DNA of 64,000 nt from Cyclobacterium lianum. GTDB taxonomy: Bacteria > Bacteroidota > Bacteroidia > Cytophagales > Cyclobacteriaceae. The position numbers and the translations under genes are program-made. Where the stretch lies: assembly GCF_900143075.1 (NCBI RefSeq), contig NZ_FRCY01000003.1, positions 434,001-498,000 of the forward strand. Reading direction: 5' to 3'. Of the stretch, positions 53,768 through 63,130 are shown one piece after another. The notes under the pieces were generated by a model. That model saw only the letters and a program-made list of their open reading frames with translations, did not search any database and had not been told where the DNA came from. Positions within the stretch are counted from its first letter, which is position 1, and each line of letters starts with the position of its first letter.

Positions 53768-54895
53768 ATGAAAAAATATACGATAGTAATAAGCTTGCTT
53801 GGCATTTTTGGCTGCTCGGAAAATAAATCCGAAGTCGAATCGAACTTTAAATTGACCCAGGACACGGTAGTAATAGATCCAAAAGGTAGCATCATTAACT
53901 TAAAAGATGGGCTAAACAGTCCTGAACTTTCCAAAGATGGCAAATACCTTTATCACTATACTGATGGAGAAGCTAAGTTTGATAAAATCAATCTAAATAA
54001 TTTGGAATTGGAAGGGACGCTGCAGTTTGATAAAGAAGGCCCGAATGGAATGGGTTCTTACATTGGAGGCTATGCGCTGACCGCAGGAGACCAATTAATG
54101 ATTTGGTCGTATGGGCTCAATGCTCTTTTTGACCAGGGAGGGCAGAAAATCAGGGACTTAAAGTTGAGCAAAATCGCCCGGGAACTCCAGGGTTCCGAAA
54201 TATTTCCCCTTCGACTGATGGAACATTCCAGTGACCTGAACAGAATTTTTGGCCTGTATGTTAAGTGGCAGGATTACCAATATTTTATAATGAAATTTGA
54301 TCTGGAAAATGAATCGTACGAAAAAGTGCCCTTGCCGGAAACACAGAAACTCGATGAATTCCGGATGGCTATTCAAAATAATGGAAGACCGGCAGGTGGA
54401 TTTGGACCTAAACCCAGGCTAACTAATTTTCAAGATAAAATAGTTTTGACCAACAGCGCTTATAATGAAGCGTATGTTTATGACATCCGTTTGGATTCCT
54501 TATACCTGATTACCTGGGTCAGTGAGCTTACAGCTAACCAAAATGAATACAAACTACCAAAGGCTATAGAGCTAGATCAGGCAGGTGAGCACAGTAGAAA
54601 ATACATGGAGTCCATCAATTTTATGGATCCAAAATGGGATCCGGTTTCCCAGCGGTTTATTCGCCTTTCTTACAAGACTAAGTTTGGGAAAGAGCTGAAT
54701 GAATTCGGGGAAGCTGAAGAAACCGGAGCGGAGGTTTTCCTGACTGTTTTGGACAAGGATCTGAACATCATCAAAGAAACCTACCTCGAACGCTATGAAA
54801 AAAGACCTTCCCCCCACTTTTTTATCGATAACAAAATCTGGTTGTATGAGAATGTAAATGATGAATTGGGCTTTGTGAGGATAACTGTGGATTGA
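53768..54895 (+). CDS. DUF4221 lipoprotein
   Basis: 375 residues. A short signal ends in the lipobox LLGIFGC (Cys16), so it is lipid-anchored. The body is a beta-propeller-like repeat: LNSPELSKDGKYLYHYTDGE and INLNNLELEGTLQFDKEGPN with GMGSYIGGYALTAGDQLMIW are the landmarks of DUF4221, and the DLNRIFGLYVKWQDYQYFIM stretch is the middle one. The family is frequent in Bacteroides and Cytophagales and unassigned. It is followed immediately by the repeat array, with no terminator of its own that I can see. Confidence 0.85.
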   Translation: MKKYTIVISLLGIFGCSENKSEVESNFKLTQDTVVIDPKGSIINLKDGLNSPELSKDGKYLYHYTDGEAKFDKINLNNLELEGTLQFDKEGPNGMGSYIGGYALTAGDQLMIWSYGLNALFDQGGQKIRDLKLSKIARELQGSEIFPLRLMEHSSDLNRIFGLYVKWQDYQYFIMKFDLENESYEKVPLPETQKLDEFRMAIQNNGRPAGGFGPKPRLTNFQDKIVLTNSAYNEAYVYDIRLDSLYLITWVSELTANQNEYKLPKAIELDQAGEHSRKYMESINFMDPKWDPVSQRFIRLSYKTKFGKELNEFGEAEETGAEVFLTVLDKDLNIIKETYLERYEKRPSPHFFIDNKIWLYENVNDELGFVRITVD

Positions 54896-54949
54896 TTCCG
54901 ATTATCAAATAAAAGTGAGTCGCGGGAGGCAATGCTTCTCGAAGCACTG

Positions 54950-56050
54950 TTCAACCCCGTCCGGGGTTGGGGATACTTCTTTGTTAGCATTCCGTGGGCT
55001 GCACCCACGGTTATTGTTGTTCAGGCCCTTCAGGCCTGCCTTTACAGCAAGAAGCATCAACAAACTAAAAGGGTATTAATAAATAAATTTTCCCTTAATC
55101 CGATCACTTAAAAGACGTTCCGAATCGCTTCCCCAGAAACAGGCTTCTATTCGTATCCGAAGCCTGAAGGGCTTCAACAACAATAACCCCGGGCGAAACC
55201 CGGGGATCAAGAGCCAGTCTATCCTGCCCGCAACCCCGGAGGGGGTTGAACCCCGGCTGGCGAATCCTGTACGCCCTCCATCTATACCACTTCAAAAGCT
55301 GATCATGAACGGATATAGGGAATCCCTATTGAATCTCATTCAGGTCATATTCAACCCCTTCCGGAGTTGCGGGTTTATCGTTTTCTAACATCCGTGGGCT
55401 GCACCCACGGTTATTGTTATTCAGGCCCTTCAGGCCTGGGTTACATTTGAGAATGAACAATGACAATGGATGACATATAGAAAAAAATTAATTCCAATAG
55501 AAACCATTCAACTGAAAAAAGATCACATATCGATACCCCATTAGCAAGCGGCTATCCAATGCCGAAGCCTGAAGGGCTTCAACAACAATAACCCCGGGCG
55601 AAACCCGGGGATCAAGAACCATTCTATCCTGAACACAACCCCGGAGGGGGTTGAACCCCGGCGGGCGAATACTGTACGCCCGCCATCTATACCACTTCAA
55701 ATGCTGACCATGAAACGATATAAGAAATCCTTATTGAATCTCATTCAGGTCATATTCAACCCCTTCCGGGGTTGTGGGTTTATCGGTTTCTAACCTCCGT
55801 GGGCTGCACCCACGGTTATTGTTGTTCAGGCCCTTCAGGCCTGCCTTTACAGCAGGAACCATCAACAAACTAAAAGGGTATTAATAAATAAATTTTCCCT
55901 TAATCCAATCACTTAAAAGACGTCCCACTTCCCCAGAAACAGGCTTCTATCCGTACCCGAAGCCTGAAGGGCTTCAACAACAATAACCCCGGGCGAAACC
56001 CGGGGATCAAGAGCCATTCTATCCTGCCCACAACCCCGGAGGGGGTTGAA
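54950..56050. repeat. REP-like hairpin array
   Basis: Two kinds of unit alternate. Plus-oriented units contain TTCAACCCCTTCCGGGGTTG then CCGTGGGCTGCACCCACGG and end CAGGCCCTTCAGGCCTG; copies near 54950, 55349 and 55750, with another at 56571 beyond the transposase. Opposite units contain GAAGCCTGAAGGGCTTC and CCCCGGGCGAAACCCGGGG (55187-55205, 55592-55610, 55987-56005) and end GGGGGTTGAAC. The plus units recur about every 400 bases, and spacer DNA between units is also nearly identical in places, so the array grew by duplication. Each unit folds into stable hairpins. Confidence 0.85.
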
Positions 56051-56588
56051 CATTTCGAATAAGAATTATATTTTGTAACTTCCTCTAAATACTAACTCCC
56101 TGACTTGATGAGCAGTTACAAACAAATACTCTACCATTCAGTTTTAGGAACTAAAAACAGAAAAGCAACAATTTCCAATACTAATTGCCAAGAACTATAC
56201 CGCTACATTGGCGGTATAGTTAAAAATAAAGGCTGTACGCTTTACCAGATTAATGGGATCGAAGATCATATTCATCTTCTAACTGATTTACACCCCACCC
56301 TGTCTTTATCCGATTTTATTAAAGACATAAAAGTAGCAAGCAGCTTATGGATGAAGGAACACAAGAGTTTTCACCAATGGAACTCGTGGGGAAAGGGGTA
56401 CGGTGCATTTACTTGTTCTTACGGAGAAAAAGACCGTATTATTTCTTATATCAAAAGGCAGAAAGAACATCACAAAAAGGAACCTTTTTTGGAGGAGTAC
56501 AAGCGATTGTTGGTAGAAAATGGTATTGAATTCGATGAACGTTATTTTTTCTTATAATTTTATAAAAAATGTTCAACCCCTTCCGGGG
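56034..56588. mobile_element. IS200-like REP-associated (RAYT-type) element
   Basis: The transposase gene is enclosed by an inverted repeat: CCCCGGAGGGGGTTGAACAT at 56034-56053 on the left and ATGTTCAACCCCTTCCGGGG at 56569-56588 on the right, agreeing at 19 of 20 positions. The ends are the same GTTGAAC/GTTCAAC borders as the units of the neighbouring array, so transposase and array share recognition sequences. The gene occupies the place of the spacer between an opposite-type and a plus-type unit. Whether it still moves is unknown. Confidence 0.8.
56108..56557 (+). CDS. IS200/IS605-family Y1 transposase, RAYT-like
   Basis: The open frame starts with a TTG at 56105, but the ATG at 56108 (MSSYKQILYHSV) is the better start, giving 149 residues. 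The HUH motif is IEDHIHLLTDL (His-hydrophobic-His, about residues 52-62), and the catalytic Tyr is the one in IISYIKRQKEHHKK, about residue 119, as in single-domain Y1 transposases. Size is normal. Such enzymes cut single-stranded DNA next to hairpins. The flanking array of palindromes with the same GTTGAAC/GTTCAAC borders makes it a REP-associated tyrosine transposase rather than a bare IS200. It is complete, with no visible frameshift. Domestication or ongoing activity cannot be told from one locus. Confidence 0.9.
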   Translation: MSSYKQILYHSVLGTKNRKATISNTNCQELYRYIGGIVKNKGCTLYQINGIEDHIHLLTDLHPTLSLSDFIKDIKVASSLWMKEHKSFHQWNSWGKGYGAFTCSYGEKDRIISYIKRQKEHHKKEPFLEEYKRLLVENGIEFDERYFFL

Positions 56589-56660
56589 TTGTGGGTTTAT
56601 CGGTTTCTAACCTCCGTGGGCTGCACCCACGGTTATTGTTGTTCAGGCCCTTCAGGGCTG
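56569..56660 (+). repeat. Plus-type array unit right of the transposase
   Basis: GTTCAACCCCTTCCGGGGTT, then CCGTGGGCTGCACCCACGG at 56614-56632 and CAGGCCCTTCAGGGCTGG. Same unit as at 54950, 55349 and 55750. Confidence 0.85.
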
Positions 56661-56771
56661 GATTCTCGCTATACGGAAAGTAAAACGAAAAATAGCGGTT
56701 TATTCTTCCAGATTCGACGGTGTAGCCGATACCCCACCCGGAAGAAAACACCGTATCCGAACATCCAAATT

Positions 56772-58553
56772 TCATCGATCACTAATCTTTTCCAGCTCCA
56801 CCCATAGCGGAAATATACTCCTGCCTTCCGTCACATAGTGGGGAATCAGGTCCACTTCCATTTCCGGCAGGTACACGTTCGACAGGGTGATTTCATCTGT
56901 CGGAACCTCCTCATACTGTTCCTGCACGATGACCGAGTTGGTTTCAAGGACCATTTTACCACTCGTTTCCAAAGGCTTGATAAATTTGAAACGAATATTG
57001 TACCTGCCGTCCAGGGTTTTTACCTTCCACATCCCAAAAACTTCCTCCTGGGTCCAGATCCCCCGCTCTCCGTCTGCATCGTTTCGGTTGAGGTAAACGG
57101 GGTTTTCATGTTCGCTGCCGATAATCATGCGCTGCGCCTGGTTGAGTTGGGGGGATTGTGTCAAATCCGCAATTACTTCGTCCATTTCGGATTTAAGTTC
57201 TTCCGCTAAAGCCTTATTTGAACGTACTATGTTTTCTTGTTCGTAAGGATCTTCTTTCACATTAAAAAGACCAAAGGCCTCCAGGGACGCATCATGGTCT
57301 GTATTTCCTACCAATTTAAAATCCCCCTTATGCAGCGCTATGTTATTGTACAATTCAGGATACCGTCTGGTCCAGTAAAAAAACAGAGGTCTGTCATCAA
57401 ATTCATCCGCTTTTTCTCCCCTAAGCAAGGAATGAAAGCTCTGCCCATCGATTTTTCTGTTTTCGGGAAGTGGGGCATCACAGATCTCCGCCAAGGTGGG
57501 CAACACATCAATATGAGCAAGGCTAGCTTCTATATCCCTATTTCCATTCAGGCGATCAGGTAACCTGAGAAAAAAGGGCACCCTGACCCCTCCCCGGAAC
57601 ACATTGCCTTTTCTTCCCCGCATCCCCGCCACATACCTGGGTTGCTGGGGGCCATTATCAGTCATGAAAATCAGCAGGGTATTATCGGCGATTTCCAGTT
57701 CATCCAGCTTCTTTAACAATCTCCCCACATTGTCATCAATATTGGAAACCATGGCATACACTTTCCGGGCATCTTCCTTGTTCCTTTCGCTCATTTCAGG
57801 AAATGGCCGCCCATCTGCTTCAAACCCGGATGCAGGATCGATATCCCTATACATGTCATAATATTCCTCCGGGACCTGAAGCGGGGTATGTGGTGCGTTA
57901 AAGGAGAGATAAAGGAAAAAAGGATCATTTTGACTCCTTTCCACAAAAGCCAATGCCTCGTCCGTGAAAATATCGGAACAGTAGCCCTGATAGGATTTCT
58001 GCTTCCCATTGTACCAAAGAACGGGATCGAAATAACTGCTATCTCCTTTAAAGTAGGTAGTGAAATCGCCCGGCTGTCCCATGCCTCCTGCGAGGTGGAT
58101 CAGGGATTCATCAAAACCCTGGTCTACCGGCCTGAAAGGATAATTGTCTCCCAGGTGCCACTTTCCAAAAATACCCGTATTATACCCCACTTCCTTTAAC
58201 ATTTCAGCAATGGTCACTTCTTCTGTCGCCATAATCGCACCACCATTGTAGGTATCCCTGATACCTGTACGCAGGGAATACCGTCCTGTCATCAGACTGG
58301 ACCGGGTTGGGGCACAGACGGGTGATACGTAAAATTGATTCAATCGAATGCTTTCCTTACCCAACTGATCCAGTACCGGAGTCTGTACATGGGGGTTACC
58401 GGTAATGCCCAGATCTCCATAGCCCTGATCGTCCGTAATGATTAATACCACATTGGGGCGATCAGTTTGCTGATAGGCATGCAAATTCACGATACACCCC
58501 ATTAGAAGCATGATGAAAAGCAGCATTCGACTACCAATAAAAGGTGATTTCAT
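56772..58553 (-). CDS. Sulfatase (arylsulfatase A-like, CAPTR type)
   Basis: 593 residues with a signal peptide (cleavage about LHAYQQ). The core starts RPNVVLIITDDQGYGDLGIT; the active-site motif is CAPTR (Cys80-Arg84), then SSLMTGRYSLRTGI. Ca/substrate motifs are GIFGKWHLGDNYPFRP and IFMTDNGPQQPRYVAGMRGR with KGNVFRGG. The C-terminal 120 residues form an extra beta-rich domain. It follows the 58618 sulfatase on the same strand by 64 bases, so the two are probably an operon. Cys-type sites need maturation to formylglycine. Substrate sugar cannot be assigned. Confidence 0.93.
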   Translation of the reverse strand: MKSPFIGSRMLLFIMLLMGCIVNLHAYQQTDRPNVVLIITDDQGYGDLGITGNPHVQTPVLDQLGKESIRLNQFYVSPVCAPTRSSLMTGRYSLRTGIRDTYNGGAIMATEEVTIAEMLKEVGYNTGIFGKWHLGDNYPFRPVDQGFDESLIHLAGGMGQPGDFTTYFKGDSSYFDPVLWYNGKQKSYQGYCSDIFTDEALAFVERSQNDPFFLYLSFNAPHTPLQVPEEYYDMYRDIDPASGFEADGRPFPEMSERNKEDARKVYAMVSNIDDNVGRLLKKLDELEIADNTLLIFMTDNGPQQPRYVAGMRGRKGNVFRGGVRVPFFLRLPDRLNGNRDIEASLAHIDVLPTLAEICDAPLPENRKIDGQSFHSLLRGEKADEFDDRPLFFYWTRRYPELYNNIALHKGDFKLVGNTDHDASLEAFGLFNVKEDPYEQENIVRSNKALAEELKSEMDEVIADLTQSPQLNQAQRMIIGSEHENPVYLNRNDADGERGIWTQEEVFGMWKVKTLDGRYNIRFKFIKPLETSGKMVLETNSVIVQEQYEEVPTDEITLSNVYLPEMEVDLIPHYVTEGRSIFPLWVELEKISDR

Positions 58554-58617
58554 TTTTGTATGAGTTTTCTATGTAAGCAAAAATGTCTGTTTGAAAATCA
58601 ATATGACCCTCAATAAC

Positions 58618-60069
58618 TTATTTTTCCAATTGGTTTTCCACCGGTTCTATCCCTGCCTTGTGGGCCTCCATCACTTTCCTGATTTCCGCGATGATTTCAG
58701 GATGGTCCGCTGCGATATCAAATCGCTCGCCCGGATCGACATTGACGTTGTATAAAAGCGGCGTTTCAAGTACCGTTGCGGTGTTTTCCAGAGGCACCGG
58801 AGGTTGGGTCACCGGGTGGGCGGTAGGATTGCCGTATTCCAGCTGAGTGATAAAATGGGCTTTGTAGTCTCCTTTTCGAACGGCATATACCTGCTGGCCG
58901 CGGTAGTAAAAAACCGTCTCCCGTTCACTCTTACCCGTTCCGCGCAGCAGCGGACTGATATCGAACCCATCATAAACCCTATCGTCCGGAAGATCGGTAC
59001 CGGTAATGGCACAAAAGGTTGGTAACAAATCCATGGTTGTTGCCATGTCTCTAACCACACCGGGTTGTATTCCTTCTGGCCACCAGAAAACGGTCGGTTC
59101 ACGCATGCCTCCTTCAAAAGTGCCGCCTTTGGCTCCCCTCAGCAATCCTGCCGAACCTCCATGGGTCCTGAAAGTGTGCCAGGGTCCGTTATCGGAAGTA
59201 AAAACCACCAATGTGTTTTCAGCAACACCTTCCGCTTTCAATGCTTCCACTATTTGCCCTACCGACCAGTCTATCTCCTCAATGACATCTCCATAGATGC
59301 CCGCCAGCGATTGGTCTCTAAATTCCGCCGACCGAAACAAAGGAATGTGAGGCAGGTTATGAGCCAGGTAAATAAAAAACGGATCCTTTCCGAATTCCTT
59401 TATTTTTCCTACGGCCTCCTCGGTGTACCGGCGGGTAATGGTACGTTGGTCCGCAGGTCGTTCAACAATTTCCTTGTCTCTCATTAGCGGAACATTGTAT
59501 GCCTGATACCTTTCCTGATCGGCGAGGGTAAAGTGATCTGTTTTTTCCACCTTGTCCATATCGTTGGAATAGGGAATCCCAAAATAACTGTCGAATCCAT
59601 GATCCGTAGGCAAATGTGGAGAGAGGTGACCCAGGTGCCATTTCCCAATCGCTGCAGTTCGGTAACCGTTCCCCTTCAATGCTCTGGCAATGGTAATTTC
59701 TGACTGGGGTAGGCCGCCTTTGGAGTCCGGAAACAAAACCCGTCTCCTGTCACTGCACATTCCGGACCTGATTGGAAGTCTGCCGGTAAGCAGGCCTGCC
59801 CTACTCGGCGTACATACCGGCGCCGCCACATAAAAGTTGGTCCATTTCTGCCCTTCAAAGGCCATTCTGTCCAGATTGGGGGTTTTAATAGTGGGATGCC
59901 CAAAAACTCCCAGGTCCCCATACCCAAGGTCGTCCGCAAAAATAACGATGATATTGGGCGGATCGGCGCTGGTTTTGCCCTCTCCGGCATGGACATGACC
60001 CGAGCTTAGGAGCATGCCGCTTAGAAACAAACAAATTAAGACGATTAATTTTGGGTTATTTTTACTCAT
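58618..60069 (-). CDS. Sulfatase (CTPSR type)
   Basis: 483 residues; signal peptide cleaved about GHVHAGEG. Core: PPNIIVIFADDLGYGDLGVF, active site CTPSR (Cys86-Arg90) then AGLLTGRLPIRSGM, and the AAIGKWHLGHLSPHLPTDHG and VFTSDNGPWHTFRTHGGSAG motifs of the GALNS/arylsulfatase A branch. Length and order are normal for a periplasmic sulfatase. First gene of the probable two-sulfatase operon running leftwards. The divergent sulfatase at 60501 begins 431 bases away, so regulation may be shared. Confidence 0.93.
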   Translation of the reverse strand: MSKNNPKLIVLICLFLSGMLLSSGHVHAGEGKTSADPPNIIVIFADDLGYGDLGVFGHPTIKTPNLDRMAFEGQKWTNFYVAAPVCTPSRAGLLTGRLPIRSGMCSDRRRVLFPDSKGGLPQSEITIARALKGNGYRTAAIGKWHLGHLSPHLPTDHGFDSYFGIPYSNDMDKVEKTDHFTLADQERYQAYNVPLMRDKEIVERPADQRTITRRYTEEAVGKIKEFGKDPFFIYLAHNLPHIPLFRSAEFRDQSLAGIYGDVIEEIDWSVGQIVEALKAEGVAENTLVVFTSDNGPWHTFRTHGGSAGLLRGAKGGTFEGGMREPTVFWWPEGIQPGVVRDMATTMDLLPTFCAITGTDLPDDRVYDGFDISPLLRGTGKSERETVFYYRGQQVYAVRKGDYKAHFITQLEYGNPTAHPVTQPPVPLENTATVLETPLLYNVNVDPGERFDIAADHPEIIAEIRKVMEAHKAGIEPVENQLEK

Positions 60070-60500
60070 GGATATTTTAGATTAAACAACAATTTACTGT
60101 TTATTTTGGATTAAAACCTGGCGGATGCACCCATCGGTTTGGGAAATGTACCTATTTCCAGGAAAACCGGATGAATTACATTTTGTAAATTGGCAAAAAA
60201 CCAGTTTAAAAAGAAATCATTTTTGCTAAAGATTGATGGCTTATGGGGTTTGTTTTTATGTTTTATTCAGAGAAAAGCTCCACAGATTTACTTCTGTCTT
60301 CAAAAAGACTCCTTGTCACCCTCTTCCATGTCCTTCTATTCCTTATAGCTTTCCCTTTTTTTTAAAGGCATATAAGGGATACTAGGGTTTAGGTCAGTTT
60401 CATAAAAAAATCCCTGAAAATCTGTTTCCTTCGGTGAAAAACCATTGCCAGCTTTCCAATTCTTGTGTAATTTGAAGGTTCATTAACCCATAAACCCAAG
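60070..60500. other. Divergent intergenic region between sulfatase units
   Basis: 431 bases that must hold the promoters of the leftward sulfatase pair and the rightward sulfatase. It is rich in A and T. I see no ORF and no clear operator palindrome. Confidence 0.45.
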
Positions 60501-61871
60501 ATGATTTTCCTTAAATTTCTTTTTTTCCACATTTTTCCCATGCTGGTAGCTTCTTTGTTTGCGTCTGAACGAGGCTTTGACAAGAAGCCAAACCTCCCTG
60601 TCAAACCCAATATCCTGTTCATCTTACCCGATGACCTTGGCTGGGCCGATGTGGGATACCATGGTTCGGAAATAAAAACCCCGAATATCGATCGGCTGGC
60701 CAGATCCGGGAAGATTTTGAGCCAGCACTACGTGATGCCTACCTGTACGCCTACCCGTGTCAGCCTGATGACAGGAAAGTATCCCAGCCGGTATGGCGTT
60801 CTGGCGCCGGCTTATGGAGAGGTCATTGATCTGGGCGATCCGACGATCGCCTCCTTACTGGCAGAAAATGGCTATTACACGGCTATAGCCGGAAAATGGC
60901 ACATGGGCTCTCCGCCTTACACTCCTCTAAAATATGGGTTCCAATCTTCCTATGGATACTTCGACGGGCAAATTGACCCCTACACCCATGAATACAAAAC
61001 CGAAACGGAACAAACTGAGCGCAGGTCCTGGCACCGCAACGATGAATATCTGGAAGAAGGTGGCAGCCATGTGACCGACCTGATTACCGCCGAGGCCATT
61101 CGCATCATAGAAGAAGAGCGCGATCAGCCATTTTTCCTGTATGTGGCCCATCATGTGCCTCATTACCCGCTTTCCGAACCAGAAAAATACCATTCGATTT
61201 ACAAAGACGAGCTGATGATGCATCACTCCAGGCGCCTGTTTGCTGCCTCCGTAAGTCATCTGGACGAGAGCATAGGCCAAATCATCGCTGCTCTGGAGCG
61301 TACCGGAAAGAGAAAAAACACCCTGATTGTATTCGTTAGCGATAACGGTGGTCAGCAGAGTTGGCAGAGTGAGACAGAATATGAAGGCAGATACGCAGAT
61401 AAACCCCATGTTGTCCTGGGTAACAATTATCCATTGCGGGGTTGGAAAGGCAGTTTACATGAGGGAGGCATAAGGGTACCAGGTTTTGTCAATTGGCCGG
61501 GGCATCTGGAGCCCGGTATCGTCGATCATCCCATCCACATATCCGATTGGCTGCCTACTTTGTATAGATTTACCGGAAATGGAAATAAGCCGGGAACAAA
61601 ATTGGACGGAGTGGATGTATGGCCACAAATCAGTGCAAACCAGACGCCTGAAAAGCCTAAAGCCATGTACTGGAAAATCAGAAATACCCAGGCTGTAAGA
61701 AAGGGAGACTGGAAACTCCTTTTGCACAGTAATGGAGATGCAGAACTTTATCATCTGAAGCCAGACTTCAGGGAAACGCGCAACCTCAAAGAAAGGCATC
61801 CCGAAAAAGTGGAGGAACTGGTAGCCCTGATTGAACAATTCCAGGCTGGTGACAGGCTTGCTGAACGGTAA
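60501..61871 (+). CDS. Sulfatase (CTPTR type)
   Basis: 456 residues; the ATG at 60501 gives a short hydrophobic signal peptide. Core: PNILFILPDDLGWADVGYHG, active site CTPTR (Cys82-Arg86), then VSLMTGKYPSRYGVL, IAGKWHMGSPPYTPLKYGFQ and IVFVSDNGGQQSW, which match the N-acetylgalactosamine-4-sulfatase/arylsulfatase B branch. It lies opposite to the other pair. It is followed after 155 bases by a CPBP protease gene on the same strand; a shared transcript is possible but not evident. The four sulfatases of the window differ in their active-site pentapeptide and branch, which suggests different sulfate positions or sugars. Confidence 0.93.
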   Translation: MIFLKFLFFHIFPMLVASLFASERGFDKKPNLPVKPNILFILPDDLGWADVGYHGSEIKTPNIDRLARSGKILSQHYVMPTCTPTRVSLMTGKYPSRYGVLAPAYGEVIDLGDPTIASLLAENGYYTAIAGKWHMGSPPYTPLKYGFQSSYGYFDGQIDPYTHEYKTETEQTERRSWHRNDEYLEEGGSHVTDLITAEAIRIIEEERDQPFFLYVAHHVPHYPLSEPEKYHSIYKDELMMHHSRRLFAASVSHLDESIGQIIAALERTGKRKNTLIVFVSDNGGQQSWQSETEYEGRYADKPHVVLGNNYPLRGWKGSLHEGGIRVPGFVNWPGHLEPGIVDHPIHISDWLPTLYRFTGNGNKPGTKLDGVDVWPQISANQTPEKPKAMYWKIRNTQAVRKGDWKLLLHSNGDAELYHLKPDFRETRNLKERHPEKVEELVALIEQFQAGDRLAER

Positions 61872-62026
61872 CTTGAATCAAGTTTTTCTCCATTTAATTA
61901 AATCATTCGAGTCGAGCCTGAATGCTGAGAAAGTTATATACTGTATTGCCTTAACATTATGTCAACCTTTTCTTTTAAGCTTCAACGGAGAGGGAGATTT
62001 AAACTATTCATCACGAATTGTAACCA

Positions 62027-62866
62027 ATGAACCGCGCCAAAACCCTTCGCAATTTAATTATTTTCGGCCTGATAGCCCTCAGCATTGGATGGATAGGGGT
62101 CGCCGTAGACCGTAATCTTCCCGATCAGGAAGGAGAAGAAAGCCTCGGAATGGCCATATGGCTGGTTACCCCATTACTTGTGGTCGCCATTCTGAGAAGT
62201 TTCGGTGGGGATAGCTGGAAAGACGCAGGACTGAAACCCAATATTAAAAATAACTTTAAATGGTATGCCGTCGCCTTGCTCATCTTCCCTCTTGTAACGA
62301 GCATTGCATTGATAGTAGGAAAGCTCACAGGATGGACCGATTTTTCGGGGTTTGAGCCGAAAGAATACTTTACGGTCCTATTTGGACTTTTTTTGGTCAA
62401 TATTATCAAGAATATTTTCGAAGAATCTGTATGGAGAGGCTATCTTACCGTCAAACTTATCCATCTCAGGATCGGTGACTTGACCATATATCTGGTTGCC
62501 GGTTTGATTTGGGGATTATGGCATGTACCCTATTACCTTTATTTTCTGGATGAGGAAACCATCAGAGCTGTGTTGCCCGTAGACCGTTATATATTTACCG
62601 TTGCGGCCATCTTGAGCATGTTGGTTTGGACAGTAATGTTTACTGAAGTTTTCAGATTAACCCAATCCATTTGGCCGGTTATTTTGCTGCATGCCATGGA
62701 AGATGCGTTGATCAACCATCTGGTTATTGACGGGCATATTCAGACCGATTTAAATAAAGCCATCTGGATTTCTCCCATCTGTGGGATAATTCCCACCGCA
62801 CTTTATTTATTAATCGGTATATGGCTCCGGCAACAAAGAATGAAACAAACTACCAGTCAGCTTTGA
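62027..62866 (+). CDS. CPBP-family intramembrane metalloprotease
   Basis: 279 residues with about eight transmembrane helices. The three CPBP (CAAX protease and bacteriocin-processing) motifs are all in place: EEsxxR (FEESVWRGYL), FxxxH-like (IWGLWHVPYYL), and HxxxN/D (LHAMEDALIN). The glutamates and histidines bind the catalytic zinc within the membrane. Family roles include prenyl-protein processing and bacteriocin self-immunity; in Bacteroidota the role is mostly unknown. The gene starts 155 bases after the sulfatase. No bacteriocin precursor gene is visible nearby. Confidence 0.9.
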   Translation: MNRAKTLRNLIIFGLIALSIGWIGVAVDRNLPDQEGEESLGMAIWLVTPLLVVAILRSFGGDSWKDAGLKPNIKNNFKWYAVALLIFPLVTSIALIVGKLTGWTDFSGFEPKEYFTVLFGLFLVNIIKNIFEESVWRGYLTVKLIHLRIGDLTIYLVAGLIWGLWHVPYYLYFLDEETIRAVLPVDRYIFTVAAILSMLVWTVMFTEVFRLTQSIWPVILLHAMEDALINHLVIDGHIQTDLNKAIWISPICGIIPTALYLLIGIWLRQQRMKQTTSQL

Positions 62867-63130
62867 AACAGGCACCTGAAACCAAGGTAATTAAGTTCTG
62901 ACGGAAATTTCCCAATTTTGGCTTTGTGCCAGCCATTGGGGCTATTCTGAATTTCCAGGCAGCCCTGATGCCCAGCCAGATGAACGGCCTCATTGGGCTT
63001 TTTCTCTTGATCCGTTAGCAAACCTCCTTATTTTATCCAGGTACCAGTCAGCGGATCCTCTCAGATCCGAGATCTGGACAGACATTCCCTCCTGATAAAA
63101 TGCGGCACTACCCTTTGATTTCCGGCAAAA

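Noticed and set aside
55104-55295. Minus-strand frame of 63 codons inside the repeat array, with a near-twin at 55488-55700
   Set aside because: Both are translations of the same repeat unit (hairpin DNA) and have no family features; such frames are classic false gene calls.
54950-56050. Possible CRISPR array because of regular repeats
   Set aside because: Units are long, palindromic and in two orientations, spacers are themselves duplicated, and no cas genes are near.
62930-63020. Possible terminator after the CPBP protease gene (GCCCAG...TTGGGC followed by T-rich sequence)
   Set aside because: The stem is short and interrupted, and the loop is long; not convincing.
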